Shown piece after piece: positions 50,570-59,258 of a stretch of 64,000 bases of DNA. A model generated the notes under the pieces. That model was not told the DNA's origin. It ran no database searches and saw only the letters and a list, made by a program, of their open reading frames with translations. The stretch is from the NCBI RefSeq assembly GCF_000010805.1, contig NC_012521.1, positions 180,998-244,997 on the forward strand, given 5' to 3'. The DNA comes from Rhodococcus opacus B4. Its GTDB lineage: Bacteria > Actinomycetota > Actinomycetes > Mycobacteriales > Mycobacteriaceae. The translations under genes were made by a program, and so were the position numbers. The first letter of the stretch is position 1; each line of letters begins with the position of its first letter.

Positions 50570-51016
50570 GTGGCGTTGACGGATGTGGAGCGTGATCTGC
50601 GGGCGATCCCGGCGGAGAAGGAACTGCTGCAGATCAAGTTGCTGCGTGCGGTGGCGCACGCGACGGACAATCAGGTGCCGCAGCGGGTGATCGCGAAGAA
50701 CCTGGCCGTGACGCAGCCGGAGGTCAGCCGGATCGTGAAGAAGCTGCGGTTGAACCCGTCGGCCCGGGACCGCTCCCCGCGGGAGGTGCTGCTCGAGCAT
50801 GCGGCGAAGCGGATCGATCATGATCGGATGATGGCCGAGTTGGTGGCCTGGGATTACACCTTCGGGCATGTCCCGGCTGACGACCCGCTCGGTGCCAGTT
50901 ATCTGAGGGGGACGTGGGATCAGATCGAACGCTCCCGCGACCTGCTCGGTGACGACGACTATCGGGTGCTTCTCGCGGCCACGGCCGACCGGCGTGCGCG
51001 GGCGAATGCACTCTGA
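50570..51016 (+). CDS. HTH antitoxin-like protein paired with zeta toxin
   Basis: This protein of about 148 residues starts at GTG 50570 after GGAGGTGG. It has a helix-turn-helix in VPQRVIAKNLAVTQPEVSRI, preceded by an N-terminal helix (EKELLQIKLLRAVAHATDNQ). Sequence after LNPSARDRSPREVLLEHAAK is helical with HDRMMAELVAWDYTFGHVPA. It overlaps the zeta-toxin start by 11 bases. It is likely the antitoxin and autorepressor, different from classical epsilon. Confidence 0.75.
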   Translation: MALTDVERDLRAIPAEKELLQIKLLRAVAHATDNQVPQRVIAKNLAVTQPEVSRIVKKLRLNPSARDRSPREVLLEHAAKRIDHDRMMAELVAWDYTFGHVPADDPLGASYLRGTWDQIERSRDLLGDDDYRVLLAATADRRARANAL

Positions 51017-51890
51017 TCCGGCCACCGCGGTCGCCGCCGAGATCGAGGCCTGGTGCCGGCCCGGCGGGAAACTCGACAAGGACGGTGCCCGCGCCTCGAT
51101 CCATCTCTTCGGCCCGGTTGCCCGTCGCCGCACGCGGGATGCGATCGTCGATGCCTACCTGGCCGAGCAGACCAACGTCGGTGTCGGCCGTCAGTTCCTG
51201 GCGTTGGCGACCGCCGGACCACCGGGGGTGGGGAAGTCGTCGAGTATCAACCGCCGGCACCTCGCCGGGCAGGGATGGCGGGTGCTCGATGCGGACAAGC
51301 TCAAGGACTTTCTGCTGCGGGACGCCGTCGAGCAGGGCATCTACACCGACCTCCTAGAGATCGACCTCGCGGACGGGCACCGCCTGATGCCGCGTGAACT
51401 CGCCACCCTGGTGCACACCGAGTCGACGAAGCTCCTCGACATCATCACCGAGATCTGTCTGGCCCGTGGGGAGAACCTGGTCCTCGAGGGCACGTTCAGC
51501 TGGCCCGGCCTCGGCCCGCGGCTACTGAGAGATCTCGCGTACGCGGAGTATGAGAAGTTCACGATCCTCGACGTCGAGGCACCGGCGCACATTGTGCGGG
51601 CCCGTGCCCTCACCCGTTGGTGGCGGGGCAGGCAGGAAGCGCTGCGTGGCGGTGACGGGTTCGGTGGCCGGTTCACCCCGGGGTTCGTCATCGACGCCCT
51701 CTACGCCGGCGACTCCGAAGAGACGGTGTGCGCGCGTAACGCGCGGGCTGCGTTCGATCATCCACTGTCCGCGGAGATCCCGACGGTCGAGCTGCTCGTC
51801 GAGCACGCCGATGATGGAGATGAGACGTGGGTGAAGGAGAACGGTGTCGTGGTCTACCCGCAGATTCCGGCCGACCGACCCGAGCCCTGA
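51006..51890 (+). CDS. Zeta-toxin-family kinase
   Basis: This 294-residue zeta toxin has a P-loop in ATAGPPGVGKSSSINRRHLA (GxxGxGKS type), Asp in WRVLDADKLKDFLLRDAV, substrate-side VHTESTKLLDIITEICLARG and NLVLEGTFSWPGLGPRLLRD, and a late Arg-rich lid (RARALTRWWRGRQEALRGGD). Zeta toxins phosphorylate UDP-N-acetylglucosamine and block wall synthesis. Partnered with the upstream HTH protein, it would act in plasmid stability or phage defence. Confidence 0.88.
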   Translation: MHSDPATAVAAEIEAWCRPGGKLDKDGARASIHLFGPVARRRTRDAIVDAYLAEQTNVGVGRQFLALATAGPPGVGKSSSINRRHLAGQGWRVLDADKLKDFLLRDAVEQGIYTDLLEIDLADGHRLMPRELATLVHTESTKLLDIITEICLARGENLVLEGTFSWPGLGPRLLRDLAYAEYEKFTILDVEAPAHIVRARALTRWWRGRQEALRGGDGFGGRFTPGFVIDALYAGDSEETVCARNARAAFDHPLSAEIPTVELLVEHADDGDETWVKENGVVVYPQIPADRPEP

Positions 51891-52052
51891 CCTTTCCGTC
51901 CGTGCCACGTGCCACCCGCCAGGATTTGAATCCGCAACGCCTCGGCCGCGAGCCCACGGGCGACGTGAGAGGTTGCTCGGCGACGACGATGACGTCCGAA
52001 TCCGGGAAGCCGGGATTCCGGAGATGCGAGGCACTCCGATTGATCGACGTTC

Positions 52053-52343
52053 TCAGGCGCAGTCCCGGCAGATCAGCTGCTGATGTTCGGCGAGGCGGCT
52101 GCGATGGTGGACCAGAAAGCAACTGGTACAGGTGAATTCGTCCGACTGCTTGGGGATTACGCGGACGGTGAATTCTTCACCGGACAGGTCGGCGCCGGGC
52201 AGTTCGAAGGACTCGGCGGTGTCGGCGTCCTCGACGTCCACGGCGGGGGACTGGGTGTCTTTCCGGCTGGCGGTCAGCTGTTCGAGGGACGTGTCCGGCT
52301 CGTCGGATTCGGTGACTCGGGGGGCGTCGTAGTCGGTGGCCAT
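52053..52343 (-). CDS. DUF4193-family protein
   Basis: This 96-residue protein closely follows the actinobacterial DUF4193 family: MATDYDAPRVTESDEPDTSL, DTAESFELPGADLSGEEFTV then RVIPKQSDEFTCTSCFLVHH and a final QLICRDC. CxxC-x(n)-CxxC with HH implies a zinc ribbon. Normally this is a conserved chromosomal gene; here it is in an accessory region as a likely extra copy. Confidence 0.9.
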   Translation of the reverse strand: MATDYDAPRVTESDEPDTSLEQLTASRKDTQSPAVDVEDADTAESFELPGADLSGEEFTVRVIPKQSDEFTCTSCFLVHHRSRLAEHQQLICRDCA

Positions 52344-52608
52344 GACTGCTGCTTCCTCATGCTCTGCGGGTTTGGACCCGCCACACTAGAGGGTCCGGCG
52401 GCGCGACAGGCTCTCGGGGTGCGGCGTGCGGGGGCTCAACATCCTGGGCGGTGAGGGGATTTAGGCGTCGGTTCGGCTCCGTATACTGGTTTGCCGTCGT
52501 CTGGGGCGTGCAGGTCGTTGCCGGTGCTTCCATGCGGTCAGTGCGCGTGTCGGTGCTCGCGCTCGCTAGCTTGCTCTGATGGGAACCGGGACTGGGAGAC
52601 TTCCTGTC

Positions 52609-52710
52609 ATGCAGCAACTTCTCGCCGATCACGAACCCCTCGTCACCGTGGTGATGGTTGTGGTCGTAGTAGCGCTCGCCGCCGCCGCGGTGTGGACGAT
52701 CTTCCGCTGA
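52609..52710 (+). CDS. Candidate small membrane peptide (33 residues)
   Basis: The ORF encodes MQQLLADHEPLVTVVMVVVV followed by VALAAAAVWTIFR, a single transmembrane helix. There is a weak site upstream. The type I toxin class would fit the size, but no antisense RNA is shown. Chance is possible. Confidence 0.35.
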   Translation: MQQLLADHEPLVTVVMVVVVVALAAAAVWTIFR

Positions 52711-53033
52711 CCGGCACGGTGCCGGATCGTATGGCGCGGCGACCTGCACCCAGGACCCTGCGTGAGAGCGCCGGCCACCGCCCGGGCGACCAGATCGTCG
52801 GCTGTTCCCGCCGAACTCGGCGTCGGGGGTCTCAGAGTCCACCGGAGAGCTGCTCGACCTCCTCGTGGACAGTGCACTCCTTCACGCGATCGCAGAGTCG
52901 GATGGGTGGTTCGGTGACCACCGTTGTTGCGTTCTCTACGGCTCTCTAGCGCGCACGGCCCGGGGTCGCGCCTTCGATGCCACCCCGAGACGCCCATCCC
53001 GAGACGCTCAGCGATGTCTCGGGACGGCCTGGC

Positions 53034-53672
53034 TTTAGATGCTGCCGGGGATGTCCAGGACTTCGATCCCGGCCGTCTCGTACAGCGAATCCCAGAGGTC
53101 GGTGCGATCCGGCAAACGTGTCGGTGCCCACCACTGTGAAGCCGCTGGGGACTGCCACCGTGCTGGTCTGGTCCCCACTGGGTGCGAACAGGGCGACGCA
53201 GGCGTGCACGTGGGTCATTTCGTCCCGCGCCCAGTATCGGATTCCATCGAAGCCGGCTGCGTGTAGTGCCTGTGGCCATTGCTGGGTGAGCGCGTAGTCA
53301 GTGGTTGTCGAGATCTCGGACGTCATTCCGAATCCGATCGCGGCGTTCGAGGTCGCGTCGGCGAGGTGCAGTTCTCGGTTGACTACCACCGCGGAGATGA
53401 CTCGTTGTGCGATCTCCGGGCTCGGGATGAGTTGGATTCCGCACCAGGTCTCGAGGAGGGTGATCAGTTCGGACTCGGCGGTGTAGCAGGTCCCGTCGGG
53501 GCCGGGAATGTCGAAGCGGCCCCCGAGGCTGGTGCCGAACCCGAGCGAACTTGGCCCCGTGCGTGCGGTGCATCGTCGTGCCGGCGGGCACAGCGTAAAC
53601 AGGGAACCGTCCCCGGAGCGTGTCCGGGGACGGCGGGTCGGCGAGGTGTTGTGTCGCTCGGGAAGCGCTCAC
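53034..53672 (-). pseudogene. RES-domain toxin, two frameshifts
   Basis: Starting at 53672, coupled to the antitoxin by ATGA, the frame reads LRGRFPVYAVPAGTTMHRTH then GAKFAR. Near 53548 the homologous sequence moves to another frame (FGFGTSLGGRFDIPGPDGTC, ITLLETWCGIQLIPSPEIAQ, LHLADATSNAAIGFGMTSEI). Near 53115 it moves again (LPDRTDLWDSLYETAGIEVL ending DIPGSI, stop TAA). RES toxins degrade NAD+. Unless these are sequencing errors, the toxin is dead. Confidence 0.8.
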
Positions 53673-54205
53673 GAAGCCAGCCGTTCGGCTACCTGCCGGG
53701 CGAGCGTCACGACATCGACGGTGTCACCGTCGAGGAGGGCCTGTCTCGGGGTGCGGTCGTCGAGTTCGGGTCGTGGGCTCGACATCCACGAGGCGATGGT
53801 CCAGGACTGGACGTCGGCGTGCGCCCACACTTTCAGGACGTCTTTGATTCCCCGGATCGGGACGTGGGGTGCGGTGTCGGTCAATCCGCCCGACCAGTAG
53901 CCGATCGTCCCGTCGGCGGCCTCGAGGCGCAGGACCCGAGACTCTTTGACGGCTTGGCTGAGGGCCTGCTTCGTCCAGCCGGTGGCGTCGACGGCCTGCT
54001 TGTGGGTCAAGATCGCGCCGATGTGGTTCTCCCATGCGCGGCGGGCCTTGAGGTTCGAGAGCACGTTCTTCACGCCGGCGGCGACGTATTTGGCGTCGAC
54101 GTCGTCGAGCTGCTCGGCGGCCATCCCGCTGGCAGTGAGCTGGTCGTCGGCGACTTTCTTGAGTGGTGTGCTCATGCCACCGTGATCCTCGGTCAAGGAG
54201 GTCAA
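53669..54205 (-). CDS. Xre/MbcA/ParS-type antitoxin
   Basis: This 178-residue protein has an N-terminal helical region, a middle HTH-like part (HKQAVDATGWTKQALSQAVK) and a C-terminal toxin-binding domain with WTIASWMSSPRPELDDRTPR then QALLDGDTVDVVTLARQ, typical of DUF2384/ParS antitoxins. It is the first gene of the RES-Xre pair and intact. A start at MSTPLKK (54175) is also possible. Confidence 0.82.
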   Translation of the reverse strand: MTSLTEDHGGMSTPLKKVADDQLTASGMAAEQLDDVDAKYVAAGVKNVLSNLKARRAWENHIGAILTHKQAVDATGWTKQALSQAVKESRVLRLEAADGTIGYWSGGLTDTAPHVPIRGIKDVLKVWAHADVQSWTIASWMSSPRPELDDRTPRQALLDGDTVDVVTLARQVAERLAS

Positions 54206-54588
54206 GTCAAGGGGTCAAGCATTCCTCTGAGCAACGACCCTGCAGCGGTCTGAACGGGCAGTTTCTTCACAAGCAGCGGGTGAGTGAGGGAACCGAGTAG
54301 GGCGAGGTGAACCCTCGTGGTGCAGAAGACTTGTCAGTCCTGGCGGATCCGCGCCGCGCTGACGTCCGCCCGCAGCGTGACGGGTGAGGTGTACGCAGTC
54401 AGCGTGGAAGGTCGGTCGTCGCTATTGCGGCCAGCGGCTGTTCTGTCACACCGCATCGTCGCGTCCCTTCAGGGGTAGGCGGCTCTTCGTTGCGGCCCGC
54501 TTCCGCTGCCGCCGCGGCCCACGATCCGCAGGCTCCGCTGATCGGCGCTGATGGACAAGCCGTCGTGCACCGACAATGGGACCCGACT
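54206..54588. other. Intergenic, 380 bases, no gene seen
   Basis: Only shadow-like frames are present between the antitoxin and the end of the next minus-strand gene. Confidence 0.45.
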
Positions 54589-55543
54589 TCAGAGACGGGG
54601 ATGTGTGATCTCGGCGGTGATGAAGCAGATGTGGCCCGGAGTGTCGACCAGGAAGACGGAGGGGTCGCCGGCGTCCTGCGATCCGATGAAGAAGGCCCAG
54701 GTTTTCGATGCGGCATGGTTGAGGTAGTCGTCCTCGGCTTCGTCGCGGGCATCGCGCAAGTCGCGCCGAAGGGTGCGGATGCGGCTGTCGGTCCATCCGG
54801 TGTGGTCGATGAACAGTCGATACGGCTCAATGAGCCGATTGGCCGCGGGGTCGCGTCGACCGGCGTAGAGGGTGACGACCGTGCGGTCGTCGGTTTCGTC
54901 AGGCCGGTCGAAGATACGCAGGGGCGCGTAGAAGACGCGGCGGTACCGCTCCCGCGGGAGGGACTGGCGGGTGTCGCGGAGCCGCTTGAACGCGAATTGG
55001 TAGTGGGTGGCCTCGACGCCGGGGATGTCGATGAGCATGTCCCTGCGGTGGTGGGGGTGGGCAATGAAGGCGCGGCAGAGCGGGCGGATGGTGCGGGCGA
55101 TTCCCCGGGTGTGGTGATCGACCGTGGTGGAGCCGTCGCCTCTGGTCCGGCGTGAGGATGACCCGCCGCGGGAGTGGTTGACGGCGCTGTTGTCGTCGGG
55201 TGTGGTGATGGTCCGCTCGGTCATGGGTACCAGCCGGCTTGGGTAAGAGTGCTGGCCGGTGAGTGGGTTGTCCGGTTCGCCTCCCGTTGCTGGTGGATTC
55301 GATGACGACGTCGGCGTACAGACAGTGCGGTTCGTGCACCGAGTCGGGGTGGGACCGGAAGTGCGGTGCACGGCGCAGGGGTGGGGTGCGGCCGATGACG
55401 GCGATGACGCGTGCGTGGCAGCCGTCGGTTTCGCAGACGAAGTTTTTCCGGACCGATTCGACCCAGTCGCTGTCGAGGTTGACCAGGTCGTCGGCGAGGA
55501 GGACGCCGAGGGCGGGCATTGTGATGATGTGTGCGCTGTCCAT
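54589..55543 (-). pseudogene. Hypothetical protein, apparently frameshifted
   Basis: The N-terminal frame from 55543 reads IITMPALGVLLADDLVNLDS, NFVCETDGCHARVIAVIGR and PHFRSHPDSVHEPHCLYADV, with Cys/His spacing like a small zinc site. Around 55250 coding appearance passes to another frame: MLIDIPGVEATHYQFAFKRL, RRVFYAPLRIFDRPDETDDR and TWAFFIGSQDAGDPSVFLVD ending ITAEITHPRL. It is either one frameshifted gene or two overlapping genes (second from 55225). It lies 79 bases downstream of the CBASS effector and may belong to that operon. Family unknown. Confidence 0.5.
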
Positions 55544-55621
55544 TGGCCCGGCAGTGTATTCGGCTGGTCGGACACGCCCGGGCAGGTGGGCTGCGTTGCG
55601 CCCGGGACGTTCCCGCAACGG

Positions 55622-56134
55622 CTACGGGAGGGCAGGGGTGAAGGGGATGAGGCGCAGGATCCCGAATCGCCACCGGACTGCCCGTTCGAACGCGGTGATG
55701 TGGTCGTCTTGGCTGCCTGGGCCCCACCCGTTGAGGTTCATCTGGTTGCCGCTGGTGACCGGTGGCTGCGACCAGGCGTCCTGGGTTGCCGGACCGACTG
55801 CGGCGTCGATGTTCGCGATAGTTTTCGCGTAGATCTTCCCTAGGCGGAGGCTTTCGGTGCTGACCCAGATCCGGGAGGCGGTGAGCTGTTCTTGGATATC
55901 GCCACCGAGTTGGGTGAGTGCGGTGAGGGTTTCGGGGTTGTCGGAGGTGCGTCGTCGGATGCGGTAGGGGTATTCGGCTCGGGCGACGAGGGTGCGGGTG
56001 GCCAGGGTGTATCCCTCGCGGCGTTTTCCGGCGGTTTCGCGTAGGCCGCTGATGCCGGCGGTGAGGAGGCCGCCGAGCACGGAGGAGCCGAGTGCGAGGG
56101 GGACTACTTGTACGAGGCTGGGTAGGTCGGTCAT
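55622..56134 (-). CDS. CBASS-associated membrane protein (putative effector)
   Basis: This 170-residue protein has an N-terminal hydrophobic segment (LVQVVPLALGSSVLGGLLTA), then a soluble helical domain (TLTALTQLGGDIQEQLTASR, LGKIYAKTIANIDAAVGPAT). Its start overlaps the E2-like stop (ATGA). In CBASS the gene next to the nucleotidyltransferase usually encodes a membrane-damaging or nuclease effector activated by a cyclic nucleotide. The assignment rests on position and topology, not on homology. Confidence 0.6.
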   Translation of the reverse strand: MTDLPSLVQVVPLALGSSVLGGLLTAGISGLRETAGKRREGYTLATRTLVARAEYPYRIRRRTSDNPETLTALTQLGGDIQEQLTASRIWVSTESLRLGKIYAKTIANIDAAVGPATQDAWSQPPVTSGNQMNLNGWGPGSQDDHITAFERAVRWRFGILRLIPFTPALP

Positions 56135-56724
56135 CGGCTCTTCCGGAGGTCGTCGTGCTCGTGGTTGGTGGGACGGCGGTGTTGCCATGTTCGGACCGCC
56201 CTGCGCAGTGCTCGGCTGGCGATTGGGTAGGTGTCCATCGCCGAGGGGGTCGGAAGATTGTGCGTGGTGGGGGTGCCGTGTGGTGCGTCCTCGGTAGGCC
56301 AGTTGTCTGTGCGGCGCCAGTGCTGTTCGAGGAACAGGTGGCGGTGCACGCGGTCGACGTAGTCCTCGAGTCCGTCCTCCGGAACCCATTTCAGCGGTCG
56401 CGGATCGTTGGGAAACCACAGGCAGAGCTGCCCCCAGTAGTCGTTGTCCGCGCCGAGCGGTGCGGGATAGCGGTGCTTCCATCGGCGCTCGGGTCCGAGG
56501 GGAAACGTCAGGGGGTCGCCGTACTCGCGGATGCTGATACGGGCCCGCTCCTTGTGGTAGCCGGCGGTGGCGGTTTCCGGGGGCGGGGCGAAGGTGAGGT
56601 CGAGAACGTATCCGCCGATGCGTGGTGCCCAGGCCCGGTCGACGACGATGCCGGCCTGCATCGTCGTCAGCCGGGCGATCGCCCGCCCGGGATCGGCGAA
56701 CAGGTCGGTCAGCGCGGTGCCCAT
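56131..56724 (-). CDS. CBASS E2-like (ubiquitin-conjugating-fold) protein
   Basis: This protein of about 197 residues from MGTALTDLFADPGRAIARLT (a longer frame starts at 56808) resembles prokaryotic E2-like proteins of short type II CBASS. RRWKHRYPAPLGADNDYWGQ is followed by LCLWFPNDPRPLKWVPEDGL, where the Cys in QLCLWFP would be the catalytic residue and the upstream His-x-Tyr fits the fold. DYVDRVHRHLFLEQHW is the terminal helix. Such proteins attach the cyclase to targets and so prime it. No separate E1 or JAB gene is present. Confidence 0.75.
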   Translation of the reverse strand: MGTALTDLFADPGRAIARLTTMQAGIVVDRAWAPRIGGYVLDLTFAPPPETATAGYHKERARISIREYGDPLTFPLGPERRWKHRYPAPLGADNDYWGQLCLWFPNDPRPLKWVPEDGLEDYVDRVHRHLFLEQHWRRTDNWPTEDAPHGTPTTHNLPTPSAMDTYPIASRALRRAVRTWQHRRPTNHEHDDLRKSR

Positions 56725-57719
56725 GCCCGCCCCGGACGGGTCGGTTGCCGGCCACTGGTGGAGGTTGTCGGCCGGCCGGTGCTGGTCCGACTGCCCACGG
56801 TGTTCCACGCCGCGAGCGCGGCGCCGGGTGACCGGGGTGTCGCGGCGGGGAAGCTATCGCCGAAAAGGCTGTGCCAGATGTCGATCGCGGCTTCGGTATC
56901 GCCATCTGCTTCGAGGTCGAGTGCCTCGGCTGCCCGGGCGGCGAAGTCGGAGAACTTCCCGGCGGCGACTTCACGCTCAGACTGGGACCACTTGACGGTG
57001 ACGTCGTCATCGCCGGCGGGTTCGATCACCGCACCGCGGACCGCGTTCTTCGCGTGTTCGAGAGACTCCGCGACGGCACGTTTGTCGGTCTTCGTGGTGT
57101 GGATCGCCGCGTACGCGAGGGATTCCACCAGGATCCCCTTGACGAAGCCGAGCTGCTCCTCGTGGTTCTTGACCAGCGCCTTGAGCTGGCGGACCTGGTG
57201 GACGAAGCGTCCGCCGGTGGCCTGGTTGCGGGTGGCGACGGCGCGGAGCTGGCGTCGGGTGTTGCTGGGCTCCCAGTGCTGCTGATCCCGGTCGCCGATC
57301 AGCACGTCGGCGCCGTCGAGGTCGAACGCGGGGACCAGGTCGATGTCGAAGCTGATGTCGGGAAAGGTCACCCGCAGGGCCTTTCCGGACGGCTTGTCAC
57401 CCTCGTCGAATTCTGCTTCCGGCCACACCGTTTCGATCGCGCGGCGGAACCAGGCCATCGCCGTGGCGGGACCGTCGGGGCCTTGGAGTTGTTCCCAGTG
57501 AGTGTCTTTGAGGACGATGACGATATCGACGTCCTTGAGCGGTGCGAGCATAGTCTTGCGGGCGAAGGACCCTTGCAGGAAGCTCGTCGCGACGAAGCCG
57601 GCATCGTCGAGGACGTCGCGGATGGCGGTGTGCTTGTGCTGAGCCTGCTCGCGTTGTTGCGGATCGAGGTTGAGGTTGCGGTCGAATTCGGCGAATGCGC
57701 CGTCGACGGTGTGGCCCAT
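56709..57719 (-). CDS. CD-NTase (CBASS cyclic-oligonucleotide synthase)
   Basis: This 336-residue nucleotidyltransferase has its active site in FLQGSFARKTMLAPLKDVDI then VIVL (GS ... DxD) and the third acidic residue in ISFDIDLVPAFDLDG. Helical C-terminal half: NQATGGRFVHQVRQLKALVK, GFVKGILVESLAYAAIHTTK. It would make a cyclic di- or trinucleotide on phage infection. It heads the CBASS unit with E2-like and membrane genes overlapping downstream. The last 30 residues are low-complexity and overlap the E2 gene. Confidence 0.85.
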   Translation of the reverse strand: MGHTVDGAFAEFDRNLNLDPQQREQAQHKHTAIRDVLDDAGFVATSFLQGSFARKTMLAPLKDVDIVIVLKDTHWEQLQGPDGPATAMAWFRRAIETVWPEAEFDEGDKPSGKALRVTFPDISFDIDLVPAFDLDGADVLIGDRDQQHWEPSNTRRQLRAVATRNQATGGRFVHQVRQLKALVKNHEEQLGFVKGILVESLAYAAIHTTKTDKRAVAESLEHAKNAVRGAVIEPAGDDDVTVKWSQSEREVAAGKFSDFAARAAEALDLEADGDTEAAIDIWHSLFGDSFPAATPRSPGAALAAWNTVGSRTSTGRPTTSTSGRQPTRPGRAWAPR

Positions 57720-57871
57720 GGGGCTATTCCTTCCCAGAAAAGAGGGCCGGCCAGTGATGTGGCCGGAAGGGAGAACGGTGTTGTGGGGCAGCAGAACTGA
57801 TCTGGCTGCTCACCGGAATGTCCGGCGACGCGGACGGGATCCTGTCTGCGTCGCCGGTGTCGGTGTCGGTG

Positions 57872-58153
57872 CTACCGCCGAGGCAGGGCGAGGAGGTTGT
57901 TGGTCCACACCCGATCTGCGTAGGTCCGCAGATACTTCTCACCCCGGGCGGGGCTGACGACGCCGACGTCGACGCGGTTGCCGCGGGCGTCCTCGACGTA
58001 GGCCTTGCCGTCCTCGTTCTCGATCCACGCCACGATCTGTGCGCGGGTGTTCTCGCCGGTCTTGCCGGCCGACGGGTTCGTCCACCACAGGCGGGCGATG
58101 TGCTGGTGGTCGGTGCCGCCGGACAGGCGGATGCCGGTGATGTTGATTGCCAC
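57872..58153 (-). CDS. DUF3892-family protein
   Basis: This 93-residue protein reads INITGIRLSGGTDHQHIARL, WWTNPSAGKTGENTRAQIVA, EDGKAYVEDARGNRVDVGVV and KYLRTYADRVWTNNLLALPR, a good DUF3892 pattern. Function unknown. It lies 150 bases upstream of the CD-NTase in the same direction. Relatives occur near mobile and defence genes; membership in the CBASS operon is possible. Confidence 0.75.
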   Translation of the reverse strand: MAINITGIRLSGGTDHQHIARLWWTNPSAGKTGENTRAQIVAWIENEDGKAYVEDARGNRVDVGVVSPARGEKYLRTYADRVWTNNLLALPRR

Positions 58154-58300
58154 GAGAATAATTTCCTCACTCTTGTGTGCCGATGTTTCGTCGGGTGAGT
58201 GAGGGCGTTACGCTGGGTCTGCGAAGACGGGTTGCGTAGCGGCCCTCGGGTTGAGGCGGTCATGTCCAGTGCCCGCCTCACCTGTTACTCCGGGTTGATG

Positions 58301-59044
58301 TCACATGTGTTCCTCCTCTTCGGTTGAGGCTTGATTGTGGCCGGGGTGGTCGCTCGGGTCCGGAGGTAGCGCCTCGTTCGGTTTCACCCCGAGGATGACC
58401 GTCGTGGGGTCGGTCGAGTGGTTGCTCGGAATCGACAGGGCGATCCGGGCCGAGGCCCACCACTGCGGCGTCCCCGCCGCCGCGTCGTCGGCATCGTCTG
58501 TGGGGGTTCGGGCGATCGCGAAACCGATCGTCGCGTCGGCGTCGTTGAGGGACCTCTCCGTCCCGTCCTTGTACACGACCCGGATCTTCCCGCGGCACGT
58601 CGGGCAGCAGGCGCGCATCAGCACGTAGGACACCACCCGCGGCACGCCGAGGGACGCCTCGTAGGAGGTGACGTGCTGGCGGGCGACGGATTCGAGTCCG
58701 CCGATGTCGAGTAGTTCGTCCCGTTGGGCGCGGATGAGGAACTTCCACACCGGCAGCAGTTCCTTGAGCGCCTCGATCGATACGCCGGCGTCACGGGCCT
58801 GGAGGATCCACTTCATCAACCAGACCACGCTTACCGGGTACGTCCCGGCCCGCGTCCCGACCCGCACGCTGCGGGGTACGAGACCTTCGGTCACGTAGAA
58901 CGTCAATTGCCGATCGCTCAGCGAGAACCCGGCCTCGCGGACCTGCGCCAGCAATTCCGACTTGGTGACCTGGTCGGGGAGGTCGCCCTGAAGATCCAGA
59001 TACTCGAGGAAGCCGTTCTCTTCGTGTACCACCACCCTGATCAC
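58301..59044 (-). CDS. MerR-like/zinc-finger regulator
   Basis: This protein of about 247 residues starts at a GTG near 59044 (VIRVVVHEENGF). It has a MerR-type winged-helix part: AQVREAGFSLSDRQLTFYVT, GLVPRSVRVGTRAGTYPVSV then VWLMKWILQARDAGVSIEAL. A CxxC pair follows in VLMRACCPTCRGKIRVVYKD. The C-terminal tail is acidic and probably disordered. It is divergent from AbiEi, and may govern either AbiE or the CBASS/DUF3892 genes. Confidence 0.7.
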   Translation of the reverse strand: MIRVVVHEENGFLEYLDLQGDLPDQVTKSELLAQVREAGFSLSDRQLTFYVTEGLVPRSVRVGTRAGTYPVSVVWLMKWILQARDAGVSIEALKELLPVWKFLIRAQRDELLDIGGLESVARQHVTSYEASLGVPRVVSYVLMRACCPTCRGKIRVVYKDGTERSLNDADATIGFAIARTPTDDADDAAAGTPQWWASARIALSIPSNHSTDPTTVILGVKPNEALPPDPSDHPGHNQASTEEEEHM

Positions 59045-59258
59045 CCCCTCGCATTGTCTATCTACAGTGCTGCTGTAGTCGCCTACCTGACTCTGGAGTA
59101 AGGGTACGCTTCGCTGTCGAGACGATGTTACCGACAAGTAGTTATGTGAATCACATCCGAACTTGAGCCCTGCGGGGCACCCCCTCGAGACGTGCGCAGC
59201 ACCCCGACCGCACCGGAATAGGGCAAGAAAATTGCATTCTGGGTGATATTATTGTGCC

